A DNA stretch of 64,000 nucleotides from Gordionus sp. m RMFG-2023 (Eukaryota; Nematomorpha; Gordioida; Chordodea; Parachordodidae), in NCBI RefSeq assembly GCF_954871325.1, contig NC_088775.1, positions 54,971,561-55,035,560 of the forward strand, given 5' to 3'. Numbering within the stretch: the first letter of the stretch is position 1; every line of letters starts with the position of its first letter. Position numbers and translations under genes: made by a program. Shown here one piece after another: positions 10,809 through 22,933 of this stretch. The notes under the pieces were generated by a model. It was not told where the DNA came from. It made no database searches and worked only from the letters and a program-made list of their open reading frames with translations.

Positions 10809-11909
10809 GAAGCATGTAATCTTTTATGGCAGGCACTCCAAATTTTATCGTTAATGATTTATTTTAGCCAGTCATCCAAAGAAGCACATTTCTTAGACCT
10901 ACCCAAAGTGAATGTTTATCTAAATTGAATGAATTGCAACAGGAAAAAAAATTTGTTTATACATTAGAAATTTATTGAGTTATATTTACTAATTTTTTAT
11001 AATCATAATAAAAATTACTTAAAAAAATGAAAACGACGCCAAGTACGAAAAACTGTTGGAAGAAAAGAGAAAAATTGGTATTTTGGGAATGAAAATATAT
11101 AACAAAAATTAACAATGCCCCCCCCCCCGCCCTCATTTTCCCAAATCTTTTAAATACATAAAATATTTGAAAGCTTTAAATATATTACAATGAATGATTT
11201 AGCAAATATTTATTAAGAAATCTTACAATTGGCTGATGATTAAAATGCTATATCTCCTAAGCCTTTTCAGCCCAACTTGTAAATTTGCATATTTAATAAT
11301 TAATTAAATTTTTTAATAGCTAATTTCCGGTTTTTGACATTTAAATTTTTAAACGTAAATATCTTTCTCTCTTTATATTACAAGTATATATAGACAAGAA
11401 ATAATAATAATAAAGAAAAATAATGACCATATATCGTTTGAGAATTAGATAAAAAAAATCGGTTTTTTAGGGAATGTTGGCCTTATATGTTAAATAAGCC
11501 TCGATCCGACCCTATATTTAATATCGGCACAACCCCAAATATAGGCTAAGGCGCTCTAACATAAAGGGATAGGGAAAGAAATATAGTATAAATATTTAAA
11601 CTTGTCCTACAACGCCTCTCCCTCTAACTGTTTCGAGCGTTCCGGAAAAACTGAATATTCGCCAATGTCTTTCTAGTAGTTGGACAGCCCATTTTTGGGC
11701 TAATAAATTTTCAAGTCTTATGCAATATCTCCACTATCAGTGTTCACGAATATGTTGTTTTATTAAAATAATAAGAACGTATAAATATAAAAAAAGTATA
11801 TAATTTATTACAAATTTCTCTTGAATTATTTTACAATTATATTTTGTATTCTAATTGATAATAAATGTTGGCATTAATCATGTTAAATTAGACATCTATT
11901 TATAAGAAT
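10809..11909. other. AT-rich stretch with small repeat fragments
   Basis: A C run at 11120-11130, a TAATTTCCGGTTTTTGACAT piece near 11320 resembling the 49013-49555 family, and a CGATCCGACCCTATATTTAA piece near 11493-11512 resembling the GTACCGATA family. No gene. Confidence 0.35.
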
Positions 11910-11930
11910 CCGCTTATGGGTTGCATGTCT

Positions 11931-12230
11931 ATTCAGCCAAACTTTTATCGCGAAACACTTTTTCGCGAATGTTGTTTATCGCGAATGAATTTTATAGCGA
12001 AACTTTTATCGCGAATCCACATTAGCGAATACTTTTTAGCGAAAACAATATAGCGAAACAAATACCGCGAATTTTTTATAGCGAAACTCTTATCGCGAAA
12101 CCTTTGAAGCGAATACATTAGAGCGAAATTTTTATCGCGAATCAATAATCGCGAAAATTTTATAGCGAAGTCAATATCGCGAAACATAAATTGCGAAGAC
12201 AATATAGCGAAAACTATTTCGCGAAATACA
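11931..12230. repeat. FB-A left subterminal array of GCGAA motifs
   Basis: About 20 units of 13-17 bp with core GCGAA preceded by TATC or TATA (for example ACTTTTATCGCGAA). The spacers are AT-rich and variable. The terminal repeat itself is the first unit. Such arrays often serve as transposase binding sites in other families. The minus-strand open frame through it is a by-product of the repeat. Confidence 0.85.
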
Positions 12231-12679
12231 ACGCGGCCTATTATTATTTTTTTATTTTTATTAAAATAATTTATTTTATTTATCAACAAATAAACATAAT
12301 TATATGATAAATATTTTTTATTTATATTATTATATTATGAAATGAAATGAAAAATGGATTTCTTTTATTTGTTATTTTTTTAATAAAAGAAATGATATGC
12401 TACTATTGTAATTTTGTTACAATTTATTAGTGATTTTCACACGCACAAAATTTGAAGAAAAAATATTTTTTGAAGTTCAAAAAGATTTTTAAACAAATTT
12501 TGATAAAAATTTTTAATCTTTTTTGAGGAATTCTTTTGTGAATTTTATTATAAATAAACAATCTTTTAGGTGAAATCTTTTATAGTTTTTTTTATCATTT
12601 TTGTAAAATTATCTATTTTTTAAGTATATCATAATAAAGATGGCTTTTCTAAATAATATTTTTAAAAAATATTTATATT

Positions 12680-13490
12680 CGTTATTAAAGATGTTCCTTG
12701 GAAAAATGACAATTATCATAATCGGTATTTTTAAACATATTAGATTTTTTTACCGTAAAATATGTATTTTTAACATGTTAAATTAAAATTTTAATTAAGA
12801 TGCACCATATAAAAGTGACAATTATCATAATCGTTATTTTTAAAATTTTTAAAATTTTTTTGACGTTAAATCGGTTAAAATAAGTATTGTTAACATGTAT
12901 TAATAAAACTTCAGGAAGATGTACCCTAGATAAGTGACAATTGTCATAATCATTTTTAAAGTTTTTAGAACTTTTTAGACGCAAATGGGCAAAAAATAAA
13001 TTACTAACATGTTTAAATAAAACTTCAGTGAAGATATACCCTAGATAAGTGATAATTGTGATAATAGTTATTTTTAAAGTTTTTTTGAAGCAAATGGGCG
13101 AAATTAGAAATTTCTAACATGTTAAAATAAAATATAAATGAAGATGTACCATAGATAAGTGACAATTGTCATAATCTTTGTTTCTAAAGTTTTTTGATAC
13201 AAAAGGGTTAAAATATAGATTGTAAAAATGTCATGAAGATCCATATAAAAGTGACAAATGTTATAATAGTTATTTTTAAAAGTCATTAAATTTTTTTGAA
13301 GCAAATGGGCTAAAATATAAATTGTTAACATGTTAAAATAATATTTCAGTGAAGATGTACCCTAGATAAGTTATAATATTCATAATCGTTTTTTTAAAGT
13401 TTTTGAATTGTTTGACGCAATTGGACAAAAAAATAAATTGTTAACATGTTAAAATAAATTTCAGTCGAAACAAAAAAACAAATAGATATT
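12680..13490 (+). repeat. ~118-bp satellite, left arm of FB-A
   Basis: About seven diverged units. Each holds a TGACAATTGTCA-like palindrome (exact at 12935-12946 and 13160-13171), a TTTTTAAAGTTTTT run, an AAATGGGC(A/T)AAAATA segment, an AACATGTTAAA segment and GAAGATGTACC. Units of the same family recur inverted at 13800-15280, and at 43930-44860 and 45531-45758. Confidence 0.85.
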
Positions 13491-13799
13491 CGTTGTTCCT
13501 TTTATCCTGCTTAAAATTTGATAAAAATATGCAAAGTAAAGATAGTTGTACCAATGTTAAATTCTAAACTTTTAAGATATGGACTCACAATCTTATTCCT
13601 TTAATTAATAAATTTTAATTCTACATTATAAAAATGTATAACCTTGCATTCACAGTTAGCAAATATTTTTGTATACTCGTGGCAAAATAGTGCTGAGTCT
13701 GAATTCAGGGTAGGATTTTTATAGAAAGAACTTAAAAACCATATGAATATTATTTAGTAATATGATACAATCATCATCCTATAAATTTAATGTTAAGAT
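13491..13799. other. Central loop of FB-A
   Basis: About 310 bp without the satellite unit, separating the two inverted satellite arms. AT-rich, no open frame of note. Confidence 0.6.
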
Positions 13800-15280
13800 T
13801 TTATTATGGTTAAAATGGATTACAATCTATATTTTAATCCATTTACATCAAAGAACTTTAAAAATAACGATTATAAAAATTGTCACTTTTCAATGGTATA
13901 TCTTGATGAAATTTTAATTTAGCATGTTTACAATCTATATTTTTACCCATTTGCAACAAAAAAATTCAAAAAAACCTTATTAACAACTATTATGACAATT
14001 GTAACTTATCTATAATACATCTTCACTGAAATCTTATTTTAACAAGTAAGCAATTTATATTCCCATTTGCGTCTAAAAAATAATTTTAAAAATTATGATT
14101 ATGACAATTATCACCTTTCTATGGTGCTTCCTCGTGAAATTTTAATTTAACATGTTTACAGTCTATATTTTTACCCATTTGCGTCAAAAAACTTTAAAAA
14201 TAATGATTATGACAATTGTCACTTATCTAGGGTATATCTTCACTGAAATTTTATTTAAACATGTTTGCAATACTTATTTTAGCTCATTTACGTCAAAAAA
14301 ATTCAAAAAGTTATAAAATAACGATTATGACAATTGTCACTTTTCTATCATCTTCTTGAAAATTTAACATGTTTACAATCTATTTTACCCATTTTCGTTA
14401 AAAAAATACAAAAAACTTTAAAAATAACGATTTTGACAATTGACACTTATTTACATCCTCACTGATTTATTTAAATATGTTATCAATACTTATTTTGGCC
14501 CATTTACGTAAAAAAAATTTTAAAAATATGGATTATGATAAATGTCACTTATCTAGGGTTCATTTTCACTGAAGTTTTATTTAAACATACTAGCAATACT
14601 TATTTTAACACATTTTGGTCAAAAAAATTCAAAAAATTTTAAAAATAACGATTATGACAATTGTCACTTTTCAATGGTAGATCTTCATGAAATTTTAATT
14701 TAGTATGTTTACAATCTATATTTTTACCCATTTGCAAAAAAATAATTCAAAAAACTTTATAAACAACGATAATGACAAATTGTCACTTTTCAATGGAAGA
14801 TCTTCATGAAATTTTAATTAAGCATGTTTACAATCTATATTTTTACCCATTTGCAACAAAAAAATTCAAAAAACTTTATAAACAACGAATGATAATTGTA
14901 CTTATATCTATGGTTATCTTCACTGAGATTTTATTTTAACATGTAACAACTTATATTTTTGCCCATATACGTCAAAAAATTGTAAAAATAACTTTAAAAA
15001 TAATGATTATGACAATTTTCGCTTTTATATGGTACATCCTAATTGAAATTATAATTTCACATGTTAAAAATACATATTTTTGCCCATTAGCGTTAAAAAT
15101 ATCTAATATGTTTAAAAATACCGATTATGATAATTGCCATATTTCCAAGGAACATCTTCATTGAATTTATAATTTAACATCTTTACAATATAAATAATAT
15201 TTTTACCCTTTTGAGTCAATAAATCTCAAGAATCTTAAAAAATAACGAATATGACAATTGTCACATTAAATTATTCTCCT
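13800..15280 (-). repeat. ~118-bp satellite, right arm of FB-A (inverted)
   Basis: About twelve units of the same satellite in the reverse orientation, recognised by AATGGTACATCTTCA, ATTTTAATTTAACATG, CCCATTTGCGTCAAAAA and GATTATGACAATTGTCAC. The right arm has clearly more units than the left, so the two arms changed length independently. Confidence 0.85.
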
Positions 15281-15692
15281 TAAAAAGATCATATAAAATA
15301 ACATAAACAAGTTGAAAATATTTTTAAAAAAATTATTTAGAAAACCCACCTCTTTTAATATATTTAAGAAATAGATAATTTTACAAAAATTATAAAAAAA
15401 AACTATAAAAGATCTCACTTAAAAATTGTATATTTATAATAAATTACACAAAAGAATTCCTCAAAAAAAATATATTTACAAAGAAGATTTAAAATTTTTA
15501 TCAAAATATGTTCAAAAATCTTTTTGAACTTCAAGAAATATTTTTTACTTAAAATCTTGGACCTGAAAATCACTAATAAATCGTAACAAAAATAATATTA
15601 CAATTTGTAGCATATCATTTTTTATTAAAAAACATCAAATAATAAATAATATGTTGTTTTCTTTTAAATAAATGCATTCGCAATATATTTAT

Positions 15693-15985
15693 TGTTTCGT
15701 GGTGTTGCGCTCGTGATAATGACTTCGAGCAAACATATTCGAGATAAAAAATTCGCTGTAAAGTGTTCGCGTAAAATGTTTCGCTAAAATGCATTTACTC
15801 TAATAAATTCGCGGTTAAGGTTTCGCGAAAATAAATTCGCGACAAAGTTTCGCGAAATTGTCTTCGCGATAAATGTTTCGCGGAGATAAATTGGCAGAAA
15901 TGGTTTCGCGATTTTACCTCAGCTATAAAAACTTTTCGCAATAAACAACATTCGCGATAAAAATTTCGCGATAAAAGTTTCGCTG
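15693..15985. repeat. FB-A right subterminal array of TTCGCG motifs
   Basis: Mirror image of the left array: many TTCGCGATAAA-type units (core TTCGC), about 15-17 bp apart, running into the terminal repeat at 16000. Confidence 0.85.
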
Positions 15986-16009
15986 AATTGACCTGATACG
16001 CCGCTTATG

Positions 16010-18033
16010 AGTTTGGGTTTATATTTTATATGTATAGTTGATATTTCCAAAGTATATCACATAATATACATAAAAAATACTAAAACCAAAATTTTGAAGT
16101 CATCAAAAATCAATTATTAAAAAATATGGTACTTCTAAGTTAAGCGCCTGTGCGTTATATAGAGTTGTTAAACAATACTATTAAATGAATCAAGATGTGG
16201 ATAATGCCATAATTGAGAATCCTGAAATTTTGGGTCATTGCATATCAAAGTTGGTTTTAAAAGTTTGAAAAATTCTACCAACCAATATTTATCGGCAAAT
16301 TTCATTTATTGAGGTAATATTGTTTGAAGAATTTCAACTATTAAAAAAGGTTCAGCTCCATCCCATAACAAAACCAAATCATATAGACAAGTTTGAATAA
16401 TGTTTTATGGCTTATTATTTGGTAAAAAAAATATATGGGAGTTTTGTTATTAAAGATGAAGAGCATAGTTAAAAAAAATTTCATTCAATTTTTTTAAATA
16501 ATATTTTAAGTTTTTATTAATTCCAAATTTATCAGAGCCAAAAAGGGCAATTATATAAAAAAATAACTAATTTCATAAAATATTTATCGTTGTTTTAAAA
16601 CAGAAACTTATATTACAAGAGAACAAAATACGTGAACATTTTTTTTATATTTTATTCTCTTCAAACATCATAGAAAAAAATGTTATTACCCTTATTTTTA
16701 CCGCTCTTCCGAATTAAGTTAATTTTATTGGAATTAACATTTTAAAAAGAGTATTTAAAAATTTTATTCATCAAATTCTTTTACTGAAAAAGAGGTAGAG
16801 ATGGCCTCTCTATAAAAGATACAAATAATCTTTTAGGCATCTCCAGACATCAAGTCATCACCACGCCTTAAAAATATTCAGTGATTCCTGTAGAGATTTC
16901 AAAAAAGTGCGGAAGTAAATCTTCCAAATTAAAATTCCAATATTGAATATATTTTAGAGGAAGATCTGTTCAATATCATTAAAAAAATTAAAGAAAAATT
17001 AGATTACATTTTCATGTGGATCTGTGCTTATCAACAATGAACCGACAAATAATCACTATTCATTCAAGAGAGTTACCAACTGAGAAGGAATACAAATAAA
17101 GTAATTGAAAGAAGAAAAGTTTCATACAAAAATATTGCAGGTTGTCTATTGAATAAATTGTTATTTTTAAATGTTCATTCGAAAAAATGTTCCTAAAAAA
17201 AATTTCCTTTTAATTTTGCAGCCATAATAGAAAGCTGCCTCTAACTAATGCCAGTAAGGTCCATGCCTCAAGTCGGCATTGATTATGAGGTCGATTCTCA
17301 ACTTAGTCATTAACGTAAACGAAAGGATTCCTTAAGGAGGGGGTTTGGGTAGCTATATTTCGTTAAAATTTACTGAAGAGCTTTAGGAATACTAGGATGT
17401 GATACATTTTTTAAAACAAATTTTGATTCAGCTTTTTTTTCTGAAAAAATTTAGATTAGTCATTATTTAAAAATTATAAACTTGTACTTGTGAAAGAAAT
17501 TAGTGGTTTTTATTATTAGTATAATTAAGTTTTACAAATGAGCATATAATGTATTTAAACATATTATATTGGATGATTATTATATATGGATCAAAACTCA
17601 GTCGGTTATTAGAAAAAAATTTAATGAATATGAAATAATTATAAAAAGGTTACGGGCGGACATATATATTTTTCTAAAAATCCGAAATTTATTTATGCAA
17701 AGCATACTGTTCTCTTTTTTTAAGCTATGGTATGGTAAGCTCACGAAGGTTACTAATATAAATTAAAATCTATATATCAAAATTTATGATATAAATAATA
17801 ATTATTCAAAAAATTATTACCCAATATACAGACATGTTGTTTGATTCCTGCATAAAAGTGTATATAAGATAAAATTAGCCATAAACTTGACGAATAATCA
17901 TGATTATATCTTAAAATAAGGAATATACCGATATTAATCTTTTTTTAAATACCGTTATAAGCCAATATAATTATTTCGATCCAATAAAATGGCGTCTTAA
18001 TCCAAAAAAATCTATTTCAAATCTCATATTTCA
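16010..18033. other. AT-rich stretch without a recognised gene
   Basis: Several short frames on the plus strand near 16800-17170, and a 65-codon frame at 17569-17766 containing FSFFKLWYGKLTK, but none shows a known motif or repeated element. The stretch could hold an old element decayed beyond recognition by eye. Confidence 0.35.
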
Positions 18034-18257
18034 TATAGACCTGTCCTAAGCCCGACCAGTATTTTAATTTTTCAAATATACCCGGGCCGGGCCTATAATT
18101 TTAAAAAAATACCCGAGACGAGCCTGAAAATTTTTCTTAAAAAAATACGAGGACAGAGATGTATATTTTAAATCGCCATTATTAGCTATAAATTAAAACC
18201 AATATATTTTAAAAAATCCTGGCCGGGCTGTGCAAATGGTACCTTTTCAGGTCTTTG
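18034..18257 (+). mobile_element. GC-rich hAT-1 MITE
   Basis: Starts at the ATAGACCTGTCC variant of the hAT-1 end and finishes ATGGTACCTTTTCAGGTCTTTG. Inside are GGGCCGGGCC blocks and the AATCGCCATTATTAGCTA core shared with other long copies. It lies against the GTACCGATA-type fragment that follows and appears to have inserted into it. The 8-bp flanks do not agree. Confidence 0.7.
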
Positions 18258-18590
18258 ATAGATATATTTGTTTATTACTTATTATGTAAATAGATTATTG
18301 TTATTATTATAAATGATTTATCAATAAAAAATATTTTAGATAACTATAGATTCATGAATATAAACTATAAATGATCATTATAATAAATTGTTATGTTATG
18401 TTATATTATATGTTATATTATTAAAAAGTATGAGATGTGTGGATGCATTAAAAATTAAAACGATTAGTATGTTTACAGAATATTAGATCAGATATGATAT
18501 CGGATAGGTAATCGGTCGATATCAATTTGATATTGACAATATGGGATCAGCCTCCAAAAGTGGTATCAGTATACCCCTACTTAAAATTAA
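18258..18590 (-). mobile_element. Partial copy of the GTACCGATA element (inverted)
   Basis: Reverse complement of roughly 6445-6770: TTTATTACTTATTATGTAAA, then ATCGGTCGATATCAA and finally TGGTATCAGTATACCCCT. The outer end is preserved at 18580-18590 and the inner side is cut by the hAT-1 insertion. Confidence 0.6.
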
Positions 18591-18769
18591 AATATTGAGT
18601 TGTAAAATTTATAGATAACCTATATATATCACTTGACTATTGTAGTGTTCTAGATATCTTTTTGTTCAGAGAAAATTGACTTTTAAGTTTTAATTCATTA
18701 TTCTTGGAAGAAAAATAAAATTATTATGTACACAGATGATTATAATAGCCAGCGCGGCTTTTAGCATGA

Positions 18770-18850
18770 GAGAGGGCGGTAAGACAAAGGATCGTAGGTA
18801 AAATTTTCAGGGGGTAAGACATAGGATCGTATCAGTAAAATTCTTGTGAA
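18770..18850. repeat. Two-unit tandem duplication
   Basis: GGTAAGACAAAGGATCGTA and GGTAAGACATAGGATCGTA lie about 33 bp apart, each followed by a GTAAAATT segment. Confidence 0.6.
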
Positions 18851-19282
18851 AGGGGAGGTGTAAATATTTTATTATTGAACGCCCTTCGTCCTTAAGGGGT
18901 AATTCTGATATTTATAAATTAAATATTTACTATCATTTATTCCACAATCACAATGAAATAAAATTTATATTATATTACATTTGCAATTAATATACATGAT
19001 GATCAATTTATGTAGGACCGGCTGGCGTAACTTTGCAAAAGTACTCTATTTAAGTTATCTTGTATTTTATTTTTAAGTTTCGGCCATATATTTTTTCAAA
19101 AAAGCATATGATATTGTTACAAAATAAATATAACAATTGATAAATATATTGTAAATATTTTAATAAGAAGTTTTTAGGTATGTTAATGCTAATACATTAG
19201 TTGACAGGTGTTACCAACAGATTATAATTAGTTTATCAGATTTGCCAGGTCACGTTTTGCGAGTTCTACAAAATCGTATTTA
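18851..19282. other. No recognised feature
   Basis: AT-rich with a palindromic-looking CCCTTCGTCCTTAAGGGG near 18881-18899 and nothing else of note. Confidence 0.3.
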
Positions 19283-20000
19283 GTGTTGTTAAAAAGTGAA
19301 GTTCTTACGACTTGCAACATGAGTCGTAGTCGTAAAAAAAAGGCTCCAACTCAAGCCGATCAAGGAGCCGCATGAGCCGACTTAGTTGACTCACTTAGTC
19401 GACTCACTGGGTCGGATCAATTTTTTTATTCTTTTTTATTTATAAGTAAATTATAATATTTGATATTTATTTTTTTACATTTATTATGTAAAACGACTCC
19501 ATTAGAGTCGATTTTTATAAACAGCTAACTCAAATGTATGGTAAATTGCTAAATTTTGGGTTACTGATCAATGTAAACAAAAATTATAATAAAAATATTT
19601 ATGTCGAAACTAAGAATGGTTCTGGACCCGAATTCGGCTTTAGAGATTTTAACTTAATTTGGTAGGTGGTTATTTTGATAACATGAAATTATTAAGCCAG
19701 CTATGGAGTTGGCTCAAGCTGGCTCAGGAATTAGTTCAAGCCGACTTTTGAGTTGAAATTTATATATTTGTTAGTGTAGTTAAACGCTGAGCCAAGTCAA
19801 CTTAGCCCTAAACTCAGACAGTTTTTGAGTCGAGATATTGATTCAGGTTCAAGCCAGCTCATTGTGACATGATTCGGCTGGCTCAGAATTTGGCTCAAAC
19901 CGGTTCAGGAGTTAGCTTGAGTTCAATTTAGAGCCGAATATTTATATGTGATTGAGACATTTTAAGCATATTATTATGTAGAATTATTGTTCTACTTAGC
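19283..20000 (+). repeat. ~710-bp interspersed repeat, copy 1
   Basis: This matches the reverse complement of 50905-51622 along its length. Shared segments include GTCGAAACTAA-AATGGTTCTGG followed by ACCCGAATTCGG, GAGTTAGCTTGAGTTCAATTT and GTAGAATTATTGTTCTAC. It is rich in imperfect GAGCCGACT and AGCTGGCTCA motifs in both senses, giving it strong hairpin potential. The left edge, TTGTTAAAAA, recalls the TTGTTAAACGG next to the MITE at 23972. No coding capacity; probably a non-autonomous DNA element. Confidence 0.7.
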
Positions 20001-20984
20001 ATTAATTGTGTAACAAGAAAAATGGGAGAAAAAAATAAAAATAATTTTTGGTGCAGAATTTGCCGCCGAGTTCGAATCCGTTTTTCAAATTTTCGCTATA
20101 CGTCAAGTTTTAAAAATATTACCGTATAAAGACAACTTTTCGAAATTTCAAAAATGGTAAAATTTAGGTCTTTATACGGATATATTTTAAAAAGTATCGA
20201 ATAAAAATCCCTGAAAATTGATGATAGTGTTAAACTTATATTTCTTTATAAATTTACTAATTTTTATAATTTTTTATCAACTGGTTTTTGAGAAATATGG
20301 TAAAGAATTTCGTTTTGGGGGTCTCAAGTTTTCAATTTAAATTACTATCAAAATTATTAACTTTAGAAGATAAATTTTATAATTTTGCTTCAAATATGCT
20401 CAAGATTATATATTAATTCTAATTATGTTTCAAAAGCACTCTATGCCATGAAAATTCAACCAAAATCTATAAATTAAAAAAGTCGGTACAGATATTTTCG
20501 AACTTTTTAATTTGTACACTTTTATTGAATTTTCTCTGCATAAAGCATTTTTAAAGCAAAATTAAGGTAATATTTATCTTTTTTAGTTGTATTTAGTAAT
20601 ATTTTATGCATTTATGATCAATTTATACCAAAATCAGATATCTGTACCCACTTTTTTAATTTGTACTCTTTTTGAATTGAGCAATTTTGAAGCAAAATTC
20701 ATTTAAAATGCAATAATTGGTAATTTTTTCATATTTTTTATTTATCTTTTTTTGATGTATTTAAGAATATTTGTTTTTTTAATCAATTTATATCAAAATA
20801 TATGATTTCCAATGGAGTACCTTGAACCCGTAGTATGGGCAATAAATAATAATGCCAAATAACGAGTAGGAAGAAAGGAGAAGAATTATTTTTTTTCGCG
20901 CTTAATTTTTCATAGACATTTAATTTCTTTCATTCATTTTTTTTTAAAATTGGATTTTAAATATTATTCAAATTCCCTCCTTAT
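20001..20984. other. AT-rich stretch holding one inverted repeat
   Basis: Contains the foldback listed at 20470-20670. Otherwise no gene or known repeat. A GTTCGAATCC string near 20071 resembles a tRNA T-loop, but no cloverleaf surrounds it. Confidence 0.35.
20470..20670. repeat. Imperfect inverted repeat, ~25-bp arms
   Basis: AATTAAAAAAGTCGGTACAG on the left arm is matched inverted by CTGTACCCACTTTTTTAATT on the right arm with one mismatch, about 140 bp apart. The arms extend more weakly on both sides. Probably a small foldback element. Confidence 0.55.
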
Positions 20985-21890
20985 CTACAAAAATTAATGC
21001 CGAGGTCCCCTTAAAGTGTGTCTCTAAATTTTGTTACATCTGTGCGGGCTATATATTGCCCGCACAAAAATGTCCAATTTCTCCAATCATTCAAAGGATT
21101 TATGAAATTTATTACAATATTCCACTCTGCGATTTGAATAAACCATTTGCCCCTAATTACATATGTAAAACATGTTATAATTCTTTTAATTCATTGGTAA
21201 ATGGAAAACGGTCATATTTGCCTTATTCGAAACCTGCATTTTGGCACGTAGCAAGAAATCATTCGTGGGATTGTTATTTTTGCTCGAAATTCGTTATCCT
21301 GAAATTTCGTAGTTGTTTATCCGGAAAATATAATATGCATACAACAGTTCCTTTTTTTAATAGTTCGCAGCTGGAAAAATTACGTTGCCAGGACAATTAC
21401 AATATTAATCTTGAGTATCATCCCGAAGAGGATTCGCCATTTATGTCACAAGAGCAACTAAATGACATAACCAGAAATTTGTAACTTTCAAAAAGAAAGT
21501 CCGATTTTTTATCCTCAAGGCTTAATGATTTTAAAATTTAAAAAAATGGAGTTCGAACTTCATACCGATTCCGTGGAGCATCGTTTAAAAATTTATTCTC
21601 TTACGAAAATTTTTTATACTATTCCAACAATTTAGGTCAACTTTTTTTTACAACTTAATATTGAATTGGTGCCCGATGAATGTCGCTTGTTCATTGATTC
21701 AAGCAAAAACAGCTTGAAAGCAGTTTTGCTACATAACGGAAATTCTAAGCCATCAATACCCATCGCCTATTCCAACCAGTTAAATGAATCATATGAAAAT
21801 ATGAAATATTTATTGTCAAAAATAAATTATTCCATTTACGAATTTAAGATATGCTGCGATCTCAAAATGATCGCAATCCTATGAGATAGG
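20985..21890 (+). pseudogene. Relic of the FCYIC/LFIDSSK uncharacterised family
   Basis: The frame can be read from upstream of the first ATG: KCVSKFCYICAGYILPAQ, then PFAPNYICKTCYNSF and NHSWDCYFCSKF (three Cys-pair modules, probably zinc-binding), followed by YHPEEDSPF and EQLNDITRNL. After a stop, LSKRKSDFLSSRL continues in another frame. A further frame (21666-21884) gives CRLFIDSSKNSLKAVLLHNGN split by nothing, then PSIPIAYSNQ and YENMKYLL, ending at KICCDLKMIAIL. From memory, this exact order occurs in a large family of uncharacterised proteins common in arthropods and other invertebrates. The biochemical role is unknown to me. Here at least two breaks and a missing C-terminus make it a pseudogene. 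Confidence 0.8.
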
Positions 21891-22933
21891 TTAGCTTAGC
21901 ATAATATATTTATTTAAATATGAGAAATATAACTATTTCATTTAAAATAAATTGTTTGGGAATCGTACCGTGTGCAGTGTAGCCAAGAGAACGAAAGCCA
22001 CAATAAATAAATATATTAAATTAAGCTATATTAAAAAAGATTTTATAAATAAAGGTAAATTTAAAAAATATAGGTTGTTTAAAAATTGAGTAAGGATTTT
22101 ATTTAAAAAAATGTATAATAATAATAAGGAAGGTTTACTGCAAAAATTAAGATATTTTTTTAGTTGTAGGGATCATTAGAACCGAAGTTATAAACCTTCA
22201 AAAAGTGTTAAAAATGACCTTTTTGGCCACTTTAACCTAAAATAAATAAAAAAACCTGACGTGCTAGAAAAAAACTGTCAGCGGATTTAGAATATGCATA
22301 AAAAACTGTCTTAAAACATGTTTATTTTATTTTCTCCCAAAAAATCAAGTCGAAATTTGTCACACAGGTTATTTATTTATGGCTATAATCTAGCGGGAAA
22401 AAAAATATAAGCCATTTTTAATGGAAAATTAAAATGTTCCCATAGATGATTTTTTCTAATTCGCGCTTGACTTAAAATATAGGGATACAGCAGCAAGCAA
22501 AGTCAAATGAGAAGAAATAGGGAAGATGATTTATCTTAATTATGAACAATTAAGAAAATGTTTGTTGCGATTGTATCAAAATTCACCAAATATTATGCTC
22601 TATCTAAGAAATCAGCTTTTATATTAATAGTATATATAAATATTATATAATATTTTTATAAATAGGTCCTGGTGCTGCTATGATTAAAAAGTATGCACCT
22701 TAAATTTGTGGAAGATTTTTTCTGGTTGAAGTGTTTAAGACATTTGTAAGTGAATCTAGTTTCACATTGAAACAATGTGAAGATGCTAATAATATACAAA
22801 CCACACCAAGAGTATTATAATAATTTATATTTTAGGATTCTGAAATACCAACCACAGGATTATTTAAATGAAATTATGCCTGTAAATTTCATGGAAAAAG
22901 ATATTGCTGAGAATGAAATTTTAAAAGTATTAT
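21891..22933. other. AT-rich stretch without a recognised gene
   Basis: The 3' continuation of the FCYIC relic is not detectable. Two short plus-strand frames at 22777-23034 end inside the next repeat and show no motif. Confidence 0.35.

Larger units (their letters stand above)
11919..16000. mobile_element. Foldback element FB-A, complete, 9-bp TSD
   Basis: A 4,082-bp element bounded by the exact 9-bp direct repeat CCGCTTATG (11910-11918 and 16001-16009). Its ends are GGTTGCATGTCTATTCAGCC and, from the other strand, CGTATCAGGTCAATTCAGCG; they align without gaps. Inward come arrays of a TCGCGAA-containing motif (11931-12230 and 15693-15985). Next are about 400 bp of AT-rich inverted arm, then a ~118-bp satellite in opposite orientations on the two sides (12680-13490 and 13800-15280), around a unique centre. 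The whole element can fold on itself. There is no transposase, so it must depend on an enzyme encoded elsewhere. The 9-bp duplication and long inverted repeats point to the Mutator-like superfamily, by inference. Confidence 0.85.

Noticed and set aside
11931-12230. CRISPR-like array appearance
   Set aside because: Units are short with no unique spacers, they are mirrored at the other end of the element, and the setting is a eukaryotic transposon.
11945-12289. 114-codon minus-strand frame with RDKSFAIK repeats
   Set aside because: Translation of the TCGCGAA motif array of FB-A, no start context and no counterpart in the right array.
12778-13331. Two ~69-codon minus-strand frames with similar sequences (LKITIMIIVTFIW)
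   Set aside because: Chance frames in the ~118-bp satellite; the similarity is that of the repeat.
20060-20080. GTTCGAATCC string as a tRNA T-loop
   Set aside because: No matching acceptor, D-arm or anticodon stem within 80 bases.
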